Assembly (NCBI RefSeq): GCF_015694725.1
Contig: NZ_JADQDQ010000007.1
Location: 124,001-188,000 of the forward strand
Reading direction: 5' to 3'
Source of the DNA: Hymenobacter jeongseonensis
GTDB lineage: Bacteria > Bacteroidota > Bacteroidia > Cytophagales > Hymenobacteraceae
Length of the DNA: 64,000 nt
Both the position numbers and the translations under genes were made by a program. Within the stretch, counting starts at the first letter, position 1, and each line of letters begins with the position of its first letter. Positions 24,952 through 33,428 of this stretch are shown here, piece after piece. The notes under the pieces are model-generated. The model saw only the letters and a list, made by a program, of their open reading frames with translations. It did not search any database and had not been told where the DNA came from.

Positions 24952-26559
24952 CTACACGTCGAACTTAATCCCCTGCGCCAAAGGCAATTCGGTGGAGTAG
25001 TTAATCGTATTGGTCTGGCGACGCATGTAAACTTTCCACGCGTCGGAGCCGGACTCGCGGCCGCCGCCGGTTTCTTTCTCGCCGCCGAACGCGCCGCCGA
25101 TTTCGGCCCCGCTCGTGCCGATGTTCACGTTGGCAATGCCGCAATCCGAGCCATTGGCGGCCAGGAAGGCTTCGGCCTCGCGCATGTTCAGGGTGAAGAT
25201 GCTGCTCGACAGGCCTTGGCGTACGTCGTTCTGCAGCTCAATGGCATTCTCTACGCCGCCGCTGTATTTGATGAGGTAGAGAATGGGCGCGAAGGTTTCT
25301 TCCTGCACCGTGTGGTAGTGGTTTTCAACTTCTACCAGCGCGGGCTGTACGTAGTGGCCGCCGTGCAGTTCGGCGCTGCTCAGCACCTGCCCGCCGGTGA
25401 GCAGGGTTCCCCCTTCGGCTTGCACGTTTACCAAGGCCTCCTCGAACATCTTCACAGCGTCGCCATCGATGAGCGGGCCCACCAGCGTGCCGTCTTGCAA
25501 CGGGTGTCCGATGGGCAGCTTGGGGTAAATGGCCAGCAGGCGGCTTTTCACATCTTCAAAAATGCTGTCTTCGATGATGACGCGGCGGGTGCTGGTGCAG
25601 CGCTGCCCGGCCGTGCCCACGGCCCCAAACACGATGGCTCGAATGGCAATGTTGAGGTCGGCGTTTTTGGTAACGATGATGGCGTTGTTTCCGCCCAGCT
25701 CCAGCAGGGCGCGGCCCAGGCGGGCGCCCACTACCTCGCCAACTTTGCGGCCCATGCGGGTGCTGCCGGTGGCCGAAACCAAGGGTACGCGCTTGTCGGC
25801 GGCCATAGCGGCTCCGATGTCGGCACCACCCACAATCACACTAAACACACCCTCAGGAATATCATTCTCGGCCAGCACATCGCGGATGATGTGCTGCACG
25901 GCCACGGCCGTGAGCGGAGTTTTCTCCGACGGTTTCCAAATGCTGACGTCACCGCACACGGCGGCCAGCATGGCGTTCCAGCTCCACACGGCCACCGGGA
26001 AGTTGAAGGCCGAGATAATGCCCACCAAGCCCAAGGGCTGGTACTGCTCGTACATGCGGTGGGCGGGGCGCTCCGAGTGCATGGTGAGGCCGTGCAGCTG
26101 GCGCGAGAGGCCCACCGCAAAGTCGCAGATGTCAATCATCTCTTGCACTTCGCCGAGGCCTTCCTGCAGGATTTTACCCATTTCGGCGCTCACCAGCTTG
26201 CCCAGGGGCTCCTTGTATTCGCGGAGCTTGTTGCCAATCTGGCGCACGATTTCGCCTCGCTTGGGCGCGGGCACCAGGCGCCAGGTTTTAAAGGCTTCCT
26301 GGGCGGTTTGCACCACGGTGTTGTAGTCGTCGACGGTGGCGAAAGCCACGCTGGCCATCGGGCGGCCGTCGGCAGGGGCTAGCACGGTGCGGCGGTTGGG
26401 ATTGGCGCTACCGCCCCAAGTGCGGCCGGTGCTGTAGGCAGCGTTGTCGGCGGTAATGCCCAGTTGGCGCAGCACATCCTGGATGCCGTGCGGGTCGGTG
26501 TGCGGCTGGGGAACGGTAACGTCGGCAGCTGAAGTGGCTTCTTCGAGGGCTTGCTTCAT
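24952..26559 (-). CDS. Aldehyde dehydrogenase, ALDH7 (antiquitin/aminoadipate-semialdehyde) type
   Basis: A 535-residue NAD(P)-dependent aldehyde dehydrogenase. Catalytic residues are in place: Glu at about 287 in ALLELGGNNAIIV and Cys at about 321 in GTAGQRCTSTRR. Cofactor-binding blocks include GIISAFNFPVAVWSWN, WKPSEKTPLTA and VSATGSTRMGRKV. The wording of these blocks (AFNFPVAVWSWNAMLA, GQRCTSTRR, ETFAPILY and the C-terminal GGAFGGEKETGGGRESGSDA) is that of the ALDH7 family. That family oxidises alpha-aminoadipate semialdehyde in lysine breakdown. Function by family only; no lysine-degradation gene is adjacent. A -7 promoter box lies about 35 bases upstream. Confidence 0.9.
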   Translation of the reverse strand: MKQALEEATSAADVTVPQPHTDPHGIQDVLRQLGITADNAAYSTGRTWGGSANPNRRTVLAPADGRPMASVAFATVDDYNTVVQTAQEAFKTWRLVPAPKRGEIVRQIGNKLREYKEPLGKLVSAEMGKILQEGLGEVQEMIDICDFAVGLSRQLHGLTMHSERPAHRMYEQYQPLGLVGIISAFNFPVAVWSWNAMLAAVCGDVSIWKPSEKTPLTAVAVQHIIRDVLAENDIPEGVFSVIVGGADIGAAMAADKRVPLVSATGSTRMGRKVGEVVGARLGRALLELGGNNAIIVTKNADLNIAIRAIVFGAVGTAGQRCTSTRRVIIEDSIFEDVKSRLLAIYPKLPIGHPLQDGTLVGPLIDGDAVKMFEEALVNVQAEGGTLLTGGQVLSSAELHGGHYVQPALVEVENHYHTVQEETFAPILYLIKYSGGVENAIELQNDVRQGLSSSIFTLNMREAEAFLAANGSDCGIANVNIGTSGAEIGGAFGGEKETGGGRESGSDAWKVYMRRQTNTINYSTELPLAQGIKFDV

Positions 26560-26594
26560 GGGAAGGGGTGGGAAATCGGGTGGGTGGTGTGGCC

Positions 26595-26602
26595 CAAAGG
26601 TA
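26595..26602 (-). promoter_or_regulatory. Bacteroidetes -7 box TACCTTTG upstream of the aldehyde dehydrogenase gene
   Basis: Read on the minus strand the bases are TACCTTTG, an exact match to TAnnTTTG. It lies 35 bases before the ATG at 26559. A clear -33 TTTG element was not found at the usual spacing. Confidence 0.55.
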
Positions 26603-26764
26603 AGAACCTAGCCCCGACCCTGACCATGCGTCACATCGCGCGACAAAGCTTTTGCCCAACGCAATTGCTCCTTGCTTCAGTAGCCTGCGCCGGAAGCCTT
26701 GTGATATTGGGTAGCAGAATTAGCTTGCTGGGCGTTTCGCTCCACAAGCGCGTAACTTCTGCTT

Positions 26765-26812
26765 ATTCAAATAAAAAGCCCCGGCCATGTAGTGGCCAGG
26801 GCTTTTTATTTG
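26765..26812. terminator. Bidirectional terminator
   Basis: Long inverted repeat TTCAAATAAAAAGCCC ... GGGCTTTTTATTTGAA with an inner GGCCA / TGGCC stem. Read on the minus strand it terminates the 153-residue gene that ends at 26840. Confidence 0.8.
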
Positions 26813-26839
26813 AACAAGATAACGATGCAATGCCCGCCG

Positions 26840-27301
26840 CTAACGTTGTACTACCCGCTTCAGGGGCCGCACGCCGGCCCGCTCCTGCTGTTCGGTGAGC
26901 CAAGCCACGGCTTCGGCTTCGTCGTCGTAAAACAACGGGTAAGAATCCAAGGTGGCGGCGTGGCGTAGGTGGAGTTCCATTTCGGCGCTCTCGGCGGCTA
27001 CCCGCTGGTGCGGGCCGGCTAGATATGCCGTGAACAAAGGGCCATTTAAAGCCGCCGCTACCTGCGGCGAAAACTGTTCGCGAAACCATTGGTTCAGGTC
27101 GGGACCAGCCAGGGGACGGCGGCGCAAGTCCAGGAGCCAGAAGCGGCAATTGTCGTGCGCTTGGGCGTGGGCCAGCATGGCCTGGTAGGTGCCTTGCAGC
27201 TCGGGCGGCGGCAGGGCCTGCAGCCAACGCCCGATGAGAATGCCCAAATCGGCGCGGTACTCAAGCGAAAAAGCGGAATTTGAAAATGTCGTTTGAGGCA
27301 C
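26840..27301 (-). CDS. Conserved-type hypothetical protein, possibly SpoIIAA/STAS-like fold
   Basis: A 153-residue cytoplasmic protein that appears to use a GTG start at 27301 (then PQTTFSNSAFSLEYRADLGI); no ATG is available until deep in the frame. Alternating strands and helices (LGILIGRWLQALPPPELQGT, then CRFWLLDLRRRPLAGPDLNQ) and the ending FYDDEAEAVAWLTEQQERAG resemble the SpoIIAA-like/STAS group. These are small proteins in which a strand order similar to anti-sigma antagonists is seen. I cannot name a function. It stands alone between two intergenic regions and is followed by a strong terminator. Confidence 0.6.
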   Translation of the reverse strand: MPQTTFSNSAFSLEYRADLGILIGRWLQALPPPELQGTYQAMLAHAQAHDNCRFWLLDLRRRPLAGPDLNQWFREQFSPQVAAALNGPLFTAYLAGPHQRVAAESAEMELHLRHAATLDSYPLFYDDEAEAVAWLTEQQERAGVRPLKRVVQR

Positions 27302-27527
27302 GGCAAATAAGCTAGTCTGATGACTATACGGCCCGGCTAAATCCCAGGTTTAGGCGAGCTGCAGGCTTTAGAGTGCTTTGCTAATTGTTTTTCAGCAGTT
27401 TTTATCGTCTTCGCTCGGACAGTCAGCGCGCAACTATCTACAAAAGGGCAACTACCTGTTTTCGCATGAAGCATCTAACATGTCTGTCAGCATTGATGCT
27501 ATACCTTGGATTTTTCTATACAAAAAA

Positions 27528-27553
27528 ATCCCCTGCCGGGTCCGGCAGGGGAT
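27528..27553 (-). terminator. Terminator of the HtrA gene
   Basis: Perfect 12-base stem ATCCCCTGCCGG / CCGGCAGGGGAT with a two-base loop; on the minus strand it is followed by a run of T. It lies 24 bases after the stop at 27577. Confidence 0.85.
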
Positions 27554-27576
27554 GTTGTTTTCATAGCGCAGAAGAC

Positions 27577-29082
27577 CTATTCCTGGCCGATGGGATAGTA
27601 TGCTTTACGGCCGTCGGGGTACACCCCTTCAACCAGTGCGCCCGATTTATCGCGGGCCTCGTCCAGGTACTTTTTCACATCGGCGGGCTTCGTCACCTGG
27701 TTTTTATCGATGCGGGTGATGATGAAACCGTCGCCCATGCCCGTCTCGCGGAAATTGCTGCCCCGGATGCCGCTGATTTTCGCGCCGCCTTCCAAGCCCA
27801 GTTTGGCTTGCTCGCGGGCGGATACGGGGGCCAGGGTAGCGCCTTCGTATTTCACCGAGGCCAACGCGGGCTCCTCGCGCACCACGCTGGTGGTTCCGGT
27901 GGCATTGCGTAGCACAGCAGTCACTTCGTTCGGGGCATTGCCACGCTGGAAGTTCACCTTAATCTTATCGCCAGGGCGGAAACGGGCCACCTGCTCCTGC
28001 AATTGCGAGGAAGTGTTTACCGGTACGCCGTTGATTTGGGTGATGACGTCGCCCGTTCTCAAGCCGGCGGCGGCGGCGGCGCTGCTTTCGCTTAGGCCCT
28101 GCACGTACACGCCGTTCAGAGTCGTCAACTTTTTCTCTGAAGCCAGCCGGGCATCGACCTCCTGAATATTCACGCCGAGCAAGGCGCGCTGCACCACTTT
28201 GTACTTCAGCAGGTCGTCGACTACTTTGCTGGCCAGCGAGCTGGGAATGGCAAATGCGTAGCCTTCAAACGAGCCCGTGTGCGAGGCAATGGCCGAGTTA
28301 ATTCCAATCAGGTCGCCGTTCAGGTTCACAAGGGCGCCACCCGAGTTGCCGGGGTTCACCACGGCATCGGTCTGGATGAAGGACTCGATGCCCATGTTGT
28401 CCTTGCGGCGCAGAATGTCAATATTCCGGCCCTTGGCCGAAATAATACCAGCCGTTACCGTGGAGTTCAGATTGAAGGGGTTGCCCACGGCCAGCACCCA
28501 CTGGCCCACCCGCACGTCGTCGGAGTTGCCGTACTTCACAAAAGGCAGGTTGTCGGCTTTCACTTTTAGCACCGCCAAGTCGGTGTTCGGGTCGGCCCCT
28601 ACCAACTCGGCCTCGAACTTGCGCTTGTCGTCGAGCACCACCTCAATCTTCGAGGCTTTCTCAATGACGTGGTTGTTGGTCACGATGTAGCCGTTGGCGG
28701 CAATAATCACGCCCGAGCCCGAGCCCTGGCCACCGCCCCGGGGTTGCTGTTGCCCCCGGAACTGCTCCAGTTGGTCGCCAAAGAATTGGCGCAGAAAGGG
28801 GTCCATTTGCATCTGGCGCTGGTCCACGGCGGGCGCAGCGTATTCGGTCATCACGTGCACCACGGCCGGGGTTACGGCGGCGGCGGCAGCTACGAAGTTC
28901 AAACCTTCGGGCACGGCGTACGTGCTACTGCGCATCTCGGACGTATAGCGCACCTGGGGGTCGGCTGCCACAGCCTGAGGCGCCACAGGGGCCGGCTCCA
29001 GCAGCTTGTACCCCCCCACGGCCACGCCGCCGCCCAGAATGGCGGAACCGAACAGGCCGAGCATCATTTGTTTTGCTTGCAT
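27577..29082 (-). CDS. degP: Periplasmic serine protease, DegP/HtrA (Do) family
   Basis: A 501-residue protein with an N-terminal membrane or signal segment (MMLGLFGSAILGGGVAVGGY), so it acts in the periplasm on misfolded proteins. The trypsin-like triad is intact: His138 in GYIVTNNHVIEKA, Asp168 in DPNTDLAVLKV and Ser247 in VNPGNSGGALVNLNGDLIGI. A Gly/Gln-rich loop precedes the protease domain (QFRGQQQPRGGGQGSGSG), like the LA loop of DegP. Two PDZ domains follow (about 285-375 and 405-495); the first contains GLRTGDVITQINGVPVNTSS. The layout with two PDZ domains is that of DegP/DegQ. Monocistronic, with its own terminator. Confidence 0.93.
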   Translation of the reverse strand: MQAKQMMLGLFGSAILGGGVAVGGYKLLEPAPVAPQAVAADPQVRYTSEMRSSTYAVPEGLNFVAAAAAVTPAVVHVMTEYAAPAVDQRQMQMDPFLRQFFGDQLEQFRGQQQPRGGGQGSGSGVIIAANGYIVTNNHVIEKASKIEVVLDDKRKFEAELVGADPNTDLAVLKVKADNLPFVKYGNSDDVRVGQWVLAVGNPFNLNSTVTAGIISAKGRNIDILRRKDNMGIESFIQTDAVVNPGNSGGALVNLNGDLIGINSAIASHTGSFEGYAFAIPSSLASKVVDDLLKYKVVQRALLGVNIQEVDARLASEKKLTTLNGVYVQGLSESSAAAAAGLRTGDVITQINGVPVNTSSQLQEQVARFRPGDKIKVNFQRGNAPNEVTAVLRNATGTTSVVREEPALASVKYEGATLAPVSAREQAKLGLEGGAKISGIRGSNFRETGMGDGFIITRIDKNQVTKPADVKKYLDEARDKSGALVEGVYPDGRKAYYPIGQE

Positions 29083-29267
29083 GGGTAAGGGAGATGGTGA
29101 TTTGGGTTGAATGAAGAACCTAATTTAACAACTAGTCGGTAAAAACCGCACGTGCAAACCACGATTATTTCCGGCAACGCTGGAAGGATTCACTTTCGTG
29201 TCTTCGGGTTGCTTTAAGCAGAAAATAGGCCAATCGGAGCTTGCTACATCCTAACAAAAGCAGCGGC

Positions 29268-29298
29268 AAAAAAGGCACCCGACCGGGCGCCTTTTTTT
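29268..29298. terminator. Terminator downstream of the Hsp20 gene
   Basis: Stem AAAAAAGGC / GCCTTTTTTT with inner CCCG / CGGG pairs and a very short loop. It follows the minus-strand Hsp20 stop at 29315 and has T-tracts on both strands. Confidence 0.8.
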
Positions 29299-29314
29299 AC
29301 CATACCGCCCGCTG

Positions 29315-29824
29315 TTATTGAATTTCGATGTGTTGCTTGGTTATTTTCTCCGTGTCGAAGGGCAGCGTAACGCGCAGGATGCCGTCCGTCAGCTCCGCCG
29401 CAATGGCTTTCACGCTCACCGTATCGGGCAGGCGGAAACTCCGGGAGAAACGGCCGTAATTGGTTTCGAGGCGGCGGAATTTGGGAACTGCCGGCGTTGC
29501 CGACTCTTTCGGTTCAGGTTTGTAAGCATCGTTCCCGTTGCCCACGGCCGCGGATTCGCTGGCCGTGGCGGTATTGGGCCGCTCGCCGGAAATCACCAAC
29601 TGGCCGTCGAGGAACTCAATAGTTACTGCTTCTTTTTTCACCCCCGGCAAGGCCAGGTGCAACTCGAAGCCCCCGGCGGCTTCCAGAATATCGGCCGCGG
29701 GAACAAAAGCGGGTGTGGATTGAACAGAAGCTATTTGGGGCTCGCGGAGCATGTCGGCAAGCATTGCGATCAACGCACGGCTGGGACGCAGGGAAGGGCG
29801 GGGATTATACAGCAAAGTGGCCAT
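29315..29824 (-). CDS. Hsp20/alpha-crystallin small heat-shock protein
   Basis: A 169-residue holdase chaperone, start at the ATG at 29824. The alpha-crystallin domain begins at about residue 45 (PAADILEAAGGFELHLALPG, then VKKEAVTIEFLDGQLVISGE). It is interrupted by an Ala/Ser/Asn-rich insert (about 82-115) and closes with the usual YGRFSRSFRLPDTVSVKAIA, ELTDGILRVTLPF and KQHIEIQ. The insert in the loop is longer than in most Hsp20 proteins. It is transcribed away from a 277-base upstream region that shows no clear heat-shock operator. Confidence 0.92.
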   Translation of the reverse strand: MATLLYNPRPSLRPSRALIAMLADMLREPQIASVQSTPAFVPAADILEAAGGFELHLALPGVKKEAVTIEFLDGQLVISGERPNTATASESAAVGNGNDAYKPEPKESATPAVPKFRRLETNYGRFSRSFRLPDTVSVKAIAAELTDGILRVTLPFDTEKITKQHIEIQ

Positions 29825-30101
29825 CAGGATGGTAGTGGATTAAGGTTGTGAATAAGGCGTGCATCGCAAGGCGGCACACATCTTCGTCCTTAAAATCTAT
29901 ACCAATCCAACTACACTACCCAATAGCGACATTTTGTCTCACTCTTAATTACTCGCTAGGAGAAATCGACATTAAGATTTTGCAAAATGTCATTACAGCG
30001 CATTGAACAAGCATTTTCGGCCGAATCACTAGGCGCCAATCTGACACAATTGGGCGTCCTGAAGGGTTTTTCCATACAGCCACTCATGCTTTTTTTAAAC
30101 G

Positions 30102-30953
30102 TTAGTGCTGGGTGGGCAGCTGCTTGCGCTCGAATACATCCTTCCCCTCAAAAAGGGTGAAGCGCACGTCAAGTCCAAGCACGGGCGCAACCTGATTGAA
30201 GCGACCACCGGGCAGGGTCACGTTTCCGTTTGCGTCGAGGCGGTCGACGGTGAAGTAATAGTTCGTCTGGTAGGCGAACCAGGGCGTTGCGTCAAGCCGG
30301 TCGCTCAGGCGGCAGCCCACTTCGCCGCGCAAGCTCGTAAACTGGATTCCCCGCTCCTTGGCGTCGGTATCAGACCGCAGCAGGCGCACGTGGGTGGCGG
30401 CTTCGTAGCTCAGGCGGGGGCGCAGGGCCACGCTGCCACTGCCCACGGGCAACAGCTTTTCCAGGTCGACTCGCAGGCGCGCCCACGTTTGGCCATCGGG
30501 ACCGGGACCACCAACGTAGCCGGCGTTGTTGGGGAAAGTGCGCTCCAGGCTCAAGCGCTGCCCAAAAGTGAGCGGCCCCACATTGCTGCGGTGCCGGAGC
30601 AAGGCTTCGGGAATTAGCGCCAAACGCTTGTTGCCGAAAGATTCGAGCCGCAGCGTGCCGCCACCGCTCCAGTGCTCGTTCCAGAAATGTTCGTACCCCA
30701 GCGTAAAGCGCCGCTCGTCGAAACCCAAGCTGCGGCCGTCGCCTTCGTAGCTCGTGCGCTCCACGTCGCGCTGGCCGCGAAGCCCCAAAAAGAGGTAGTC
30801 GCCGTTTTTCAGGGCCAGCTCGGCTTGCAATTCAGGCCAAACTTGCAAGTTGCCAACATCGCGGCGGGCCTGGGCAGCCGCCGGCTGTGCACACACCAAG
30901 CCGCCAACCAGCGCCGCTACTCCCCAACGAGCAAAAGAATACCAATATTTCAT
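30102..30953 (-). CDS. DUF2490 outer-membrane-type protein
   Basis: A 283-residue protein with a signal peptide (VAALVGGLVCAQPAAAQA). The mature part starts at RRDVGNLQVWPELQAELALK and is made of alternating amphipathic strands (YLFLGLRGQRDVER, RFTLGYEHFWNEHWSGGGTL, WARLRVDLEKLLPVGSGSVA), as in DUF2490, a small beta-barrel family common in Bacteroidetes with no known function. It ends near a short hydrophilic tail instead of a terminal Phe. It lies 30 bases downstream of the M20 peptidase gene, so the two may be cotranscribed. Confidence 0.82.
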   Translation of the reverse strand: MKYWYSFARWGVAALVGGLVCAQPAAAQARRDVGNLQVWPELQAELALKNGDYLFLGLRGQRDVERTSYEGDGRSLGFDERRFTLGYEHFWNEHWSGGGTLRLESFGNKRLALIPEALLRHRSNVGPLTFGQRLSLERTFPNNAGYVGGPGPDGQTWARLRVDLEKLLPVGSGSVALRPRLSYEAATHVRLLRSDTDAKERGIQFTSLRGEVGCRLSDRLDATPWFAYQTNYYFTVDRLDANGNVTLPGGRFNQVAPVLGLDVRFTLFEGKDVFERKQLPTQH

Positions 30954-30983
30954 ATAATTGAAGGTAACGAGCGTACGGTGGTG

Positions 30984-32174
30984 CTACTGTCCGGCCAGCT
31001 CTTTCACGGCCAGCCACGCCATCAGGCCCGGCCCGGTGGCGAGGGCTTTTTCATCAATATCGAAGGTGGGCGTGTGCACAGAAGAAGCAAAGCGGCCGTC
31101 TTCGTGCCGGGTACCGAGGCGATAAAAACAGGCCGGGGCCGCCTGGGAAAAGTAGGCAAAATCTTCGGCAGCCATCCATTGGTCCAGTTCCACCACGTTT
31201 TCGGGGCCGAGGTATTCCTGAGCGGCGGCTTTCACGCGGGCTGTGAGGGAGGGTTCGTTCTCCAGATACGGATAGCCGCGCCGGATTTCCAGCTCGCACA
31301 CCGCGCCCATGCTGTCGGCCAAGCCTTCGCAGAGGCGGCGCAGGTGCCCGTGGGCTTCGTTGCGCCACTCCTCGTTCAGCGTCCGGAAAGTGCCTTCGAT
31401 GTAGACTTCGTTGGGAATCACATTGGTTGCGCCGTTGGCAATAACTTTTCCAAAACTCAGCACCGACGGAATCTTGGGGCTGGCCCGGCGGCTTACAATC
31501 TGCTGGGCGGCCACGATGATGTGCGCGGCCACCAGCACCGGGTCGAGGTTCATTTCGGGCATGGCGCCGTGGCCGCCCTTCCCGCGCACGGTTAGGTACA
31601 GTTCGTCGGTGCTAGCCATGTAGCGTCCCGAACGCAAGCCTACCTTCCCCGCTGGCAGGTGTGGGAATACGTGCTGCCCAAGCACATTCGACACCGCGGG
31701 GCTTTCCAGCACGCCCTCCTTTATCATGAGTGAAGCGCCACCGGGCAACCGTTCCTCGCCCGGTTGAAACATCAGTTTAATGTTGCCTTTGAACTCGCCT
31801 TTAAGTTCATTCAGAATGCGGGCGGCACCCAGCAACGAGGCCGTGTGCACGTCGTGGCCGCAGGCGTGCATCACGCCGGGGTTGGTGGATTTGTAGGGCA
31901 CATCGTTGGCCTCCGTGATGGGTAGCGCGTCCATATCGGCCCGCAGAGCGATGGTGGGGCCGCCAGGCTGGCCTTCAATTAGGGCCACCACGCCGGTATT
32001 GGCAATGGAATGGGGCTGCAGACCGAGCTTTTCCAGCTCTCGCGTCACGAAAGCGGCGGTGTTGGTCTCTTCAAACGACAACTCCGGGTGGGCGTGCAAG
32101 TGGCGGCGCAGGGCCACGGTATCGGCCGCGTGGTGGGCCGCTAGGCGTTGAATTTGGGGAAGAAGTTCGGACAT
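30984..32174 (-). CDS. M20-family amidohydrolase (hippurate / N-acyl-amino-acid hydrolase type)
   Basis: A 396-residue metallopeptidase-like amidohydrolase. The metal site region reads IALRADMDALPITE and GVMHACGHDVHTASLLGAA, with Cys and His at about 105 and 107. The N-terminal LRRHLHAHPELSFEE and the GEERLPGGASLMIKEGVLES block are typical of IAA-amino-acid/hippurate hydrolase-like enzymes, which release an amino acid or acyl group from N-acylated amino acids. No signal peptide, so cytoplasmic. The gene has an AGGAG five bases upstream of its ATG (minus-strand sequence TTAGGAGAACCCCATG), one of few clear Shine-Dalgarno sites in the window. It follows the SPOR gene by 16 bases. Confidence 0.9.
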   Translation of the reverse strand: MSELLPQIQRLAAHHAADTVALRRHLHAHPELSFEETNTAAFVTRELEKLGLQPHSIANTGVVALIEGQPGGPTIALRADMDALPITEANDVPYKSTNPGVMHACGHDVHTASLLGAARILNELKGEFKGNIKLMFQPGEERLPGGASLMIKEGVLESPAVSNVLGQHVFPHLPAGKVGLRSGRYMASTDELYLTVRGKGGHGAMPEMNLDPVLVAAHIIVAAQQIVSRRASPKIPSVLSFGKVIANGATNVIPNEVYIEGTFRTLNEEWRNEAHGHLRRLCEGLADSMGAVCELEIRRGYPYLENEPSLTARVKAAAQEYLGPENVVELDQWMAAEDFAYFSQAAPACFYRLGTRHEDGRFASSVHTPTFDIDEKALATGPGLMAWLAVKELAGQ

Positions 32175-32190
32175 GGGGTTCTCCTAAAAA

Positions 32191-32748
32191 TTAGGGGTTC
32201 TTGTTCAGCAGCACCTGGGTGGCTTCCAGCTCCAGCTTGGGCGCCAAGCCCCGGAGCTTGGCCAGGCCGCGGGCCGCCTCCAGCTTGGTCAGGTAGTCGC
32301 CGATGTACAGCCGGTAGACCGGCGATTTGAAGGAGATGTAGTCGGTTTCGTCGGGGTAGCGTTCAATGATGCTGCGGCGGATGGCCATCACCTGGTCGCG
32401 CTCCAGGCCCAGATATACCAGAATGCGGTAGCCTTGCGCGTACTTCACCTTCTCGTTCGTGTACGCCTGGTCGCGGAGGCGCTGCTCCATTGGAGCATTC
32501 ACATGGTTGCTGGGCGTTACCGTCGTTTTGGCTGTTACGATTGTGCCGGCTGGTACAGCCTTTGGCGCCGCAAATACGGGCCGGTATTTAGTCACGTCCT
32601 CGGCCGGCATGGTGGGCACGGCAGCCGTAGTCTTCTTCGCCGTATCGGCCGGAGCACTGGCGCGCGGAGACTGGGGAGCAGTACTAGCACAGGCGGCCAG
32701 CCCCAGCAGCATGGAAGCCATCAGCATTTTAGGCAGCAGTTGTTTCAT
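32191..32748 (-). CDS. SPOR-domain lipoprotein
   Basis: A 185-residue protein with a lipoprotein signal (MLMASMLLGLAACAST, Cys at 20) and a Pro/Thr-rich linker. Its C-terminal ~80 residues resemble a SPOR domain: GYRILVYLGLERDQVMAIRR, then YRLYIGDYLTKLEAARGLAK and a final LEATQVLLNKNP. SPOR domains bind peptidoglycan lacking stem peptides, often at division sites, so the protein may be septal; this is inference from the family. Its start overlaps the 3' end of deoC by 20 bases on the same strand, and the M20 peptidase follows 16 bases later, so the three genes form an operon. Confidence 0.82.
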   Translation of the reverse strand: MKQLLPKMLMASMLLGLAACASTAPQSPRASAPADTAKKTTAAVPTMPAEDVTKYRPVFAAPKAVPAGTIVTAKTTVTPSNHVNAPMEQRLRDQAYTNEKVKYAQGYRILVYLGLERDQVMAIRRSIIERYPDETDYISFKSPVYRLYIGDYLTKLEAARGLAKLRGLAPKLELEATQVLLNKNP

Positions 32749-33397
32749 CGGTTGAAGTAATCAGGGCCACACTATTGGATGAGCCGATGCGGTCGGCGCC
32801 GGCCGCTACTAGGGCCAGAGCGGCTTCGCGGGTACGAATGCCGCCGGCGGCTTTAATGCGCACGGTTTCGGGCAGCACACGGCGCATCAGCTCCACATCG
32901 GCCACCGAGGCCCCCCGGCTGGCAAAGCCGGTGGAGGTTTTTACAAAGTCAGCCTCCCCGCCCACACACAGCTGGCAAGCCAGTTCTATTTCGGCTTCGG
33001 TGAGCAGCGCGGTTTCTATGATGACTTTTAGCAAGGCCTGGTGCACGTGGCAGAGGTCGGCCAAATCAAGGATTTCGGCTTGAATGGCCTCGGTTTTGCC
33101 CGACTTCAGCGCCGAGATATTGATGACAATGTCCAGTTCGGTGGCTCCATCATACAGCGCCGCTTCGGCTTCTTTAAATTTCGCGCTGCTGGTGGAATAG
33201 CCCAGCGGGAACCCAATCACGGTGCAGATTCCTACAGCTGTACCGGCCAGCTTCTCGGCGGCCAGGGCCACGTAGCACGGCGGTACGCACACCGTAGCAA
33301 AGGCATTCTCCCGCGCCTCCTCGCAAAGCTGGATAATTTGGGCTTCGGTGCAATCCGGGCGCAGTTGGGTGTGGTCTATTCGGGCGGCTAGGGTCAT
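32729..33397 (-). CDS. deoC: Deoxyribose-phosphate aldolase
   Basis: Class I aldolase that splits 2-deoxyribose 5-phosphate into acetaldehyde and glyceraldehyde 3-phosphate in deoxynucleoside salvage. The 222-residue length is normal. Schiff-base Lys is at about 153 in FVKTSTGFASRGA, with the second Lys at about 182 in VRIKAAGGIRTRE and Asp at about 89 in ELDIVINIS. The start ATG at 33397 is preceded only four bases earlier by an exact -7 promoter box, implying a leaderless or almost leaderless message. The 3' end overlaps the SPOR gene by 20 bases. Confidence 0.95.
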   Translation of the reverse strand: MTLAARIDHTQLRPDCTEAQIIQLCEEARENAFATVCVPPCYVALAAEKLAGTAVGICTVIGFPLGYSTSSAKFKEAEAALYDGATELDIVINISALKSGKTEAIQAEILDLADLCHVHQALLKVIIETALLTEAEIELACQLCVGGEADFVKTSTGFASRGASVADVELMRRVLPETVRIKAAGGIRTREAALALVAAGADRIGSSNSVALITSTDETTAA

Positions 33398-33401
33398 GGG
33401 G

Positions 33402-33409
33402 CAAAGGTA
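33402..33409 (-). promoter_or_regulatory. Bacteroidetes -7 box TACCTTTG directly before deoC
   Basis: Read on the minus strand this is TACCTTTG, matching TAnnTTTG, and only four bases lie between it and the deoC ATG. Transcription starting about 6-8 bases after the box would begin at or next to the start codon. Confidence 0.6.
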
Positions 33410-33428
33410 GGGCGGGATGCTGCCTCCC

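Noticed and set aside
25216..26382. 388-codon open frame on the plus strand opposite the aldehyde dehydrogenase
   Set aside because: Shadow of a gene with both catalytic residues present; low-complexity composition.
26551..26898. 115-codon plus-strand frame between the aldehyde dehydrogenase and the 153-residue gene
   Set aside because: It spans a promoter box, a terminator hairpin and the 3' end of an opposite gene, so it cannot be a normal gene.
27385..27912. 175-codon plus-strand frame overlapping the HtrA gene
   Set aside because: Runs through the HtrA terminator and into the antisense of its coding region.
29990..30070. Imperfect inverted repeat GGCGCC-AAT / ATTGGGCGTC near 30030
   Set aside because: Weak pairing with a mismatch and no T-tract; not distinguishable from chance.
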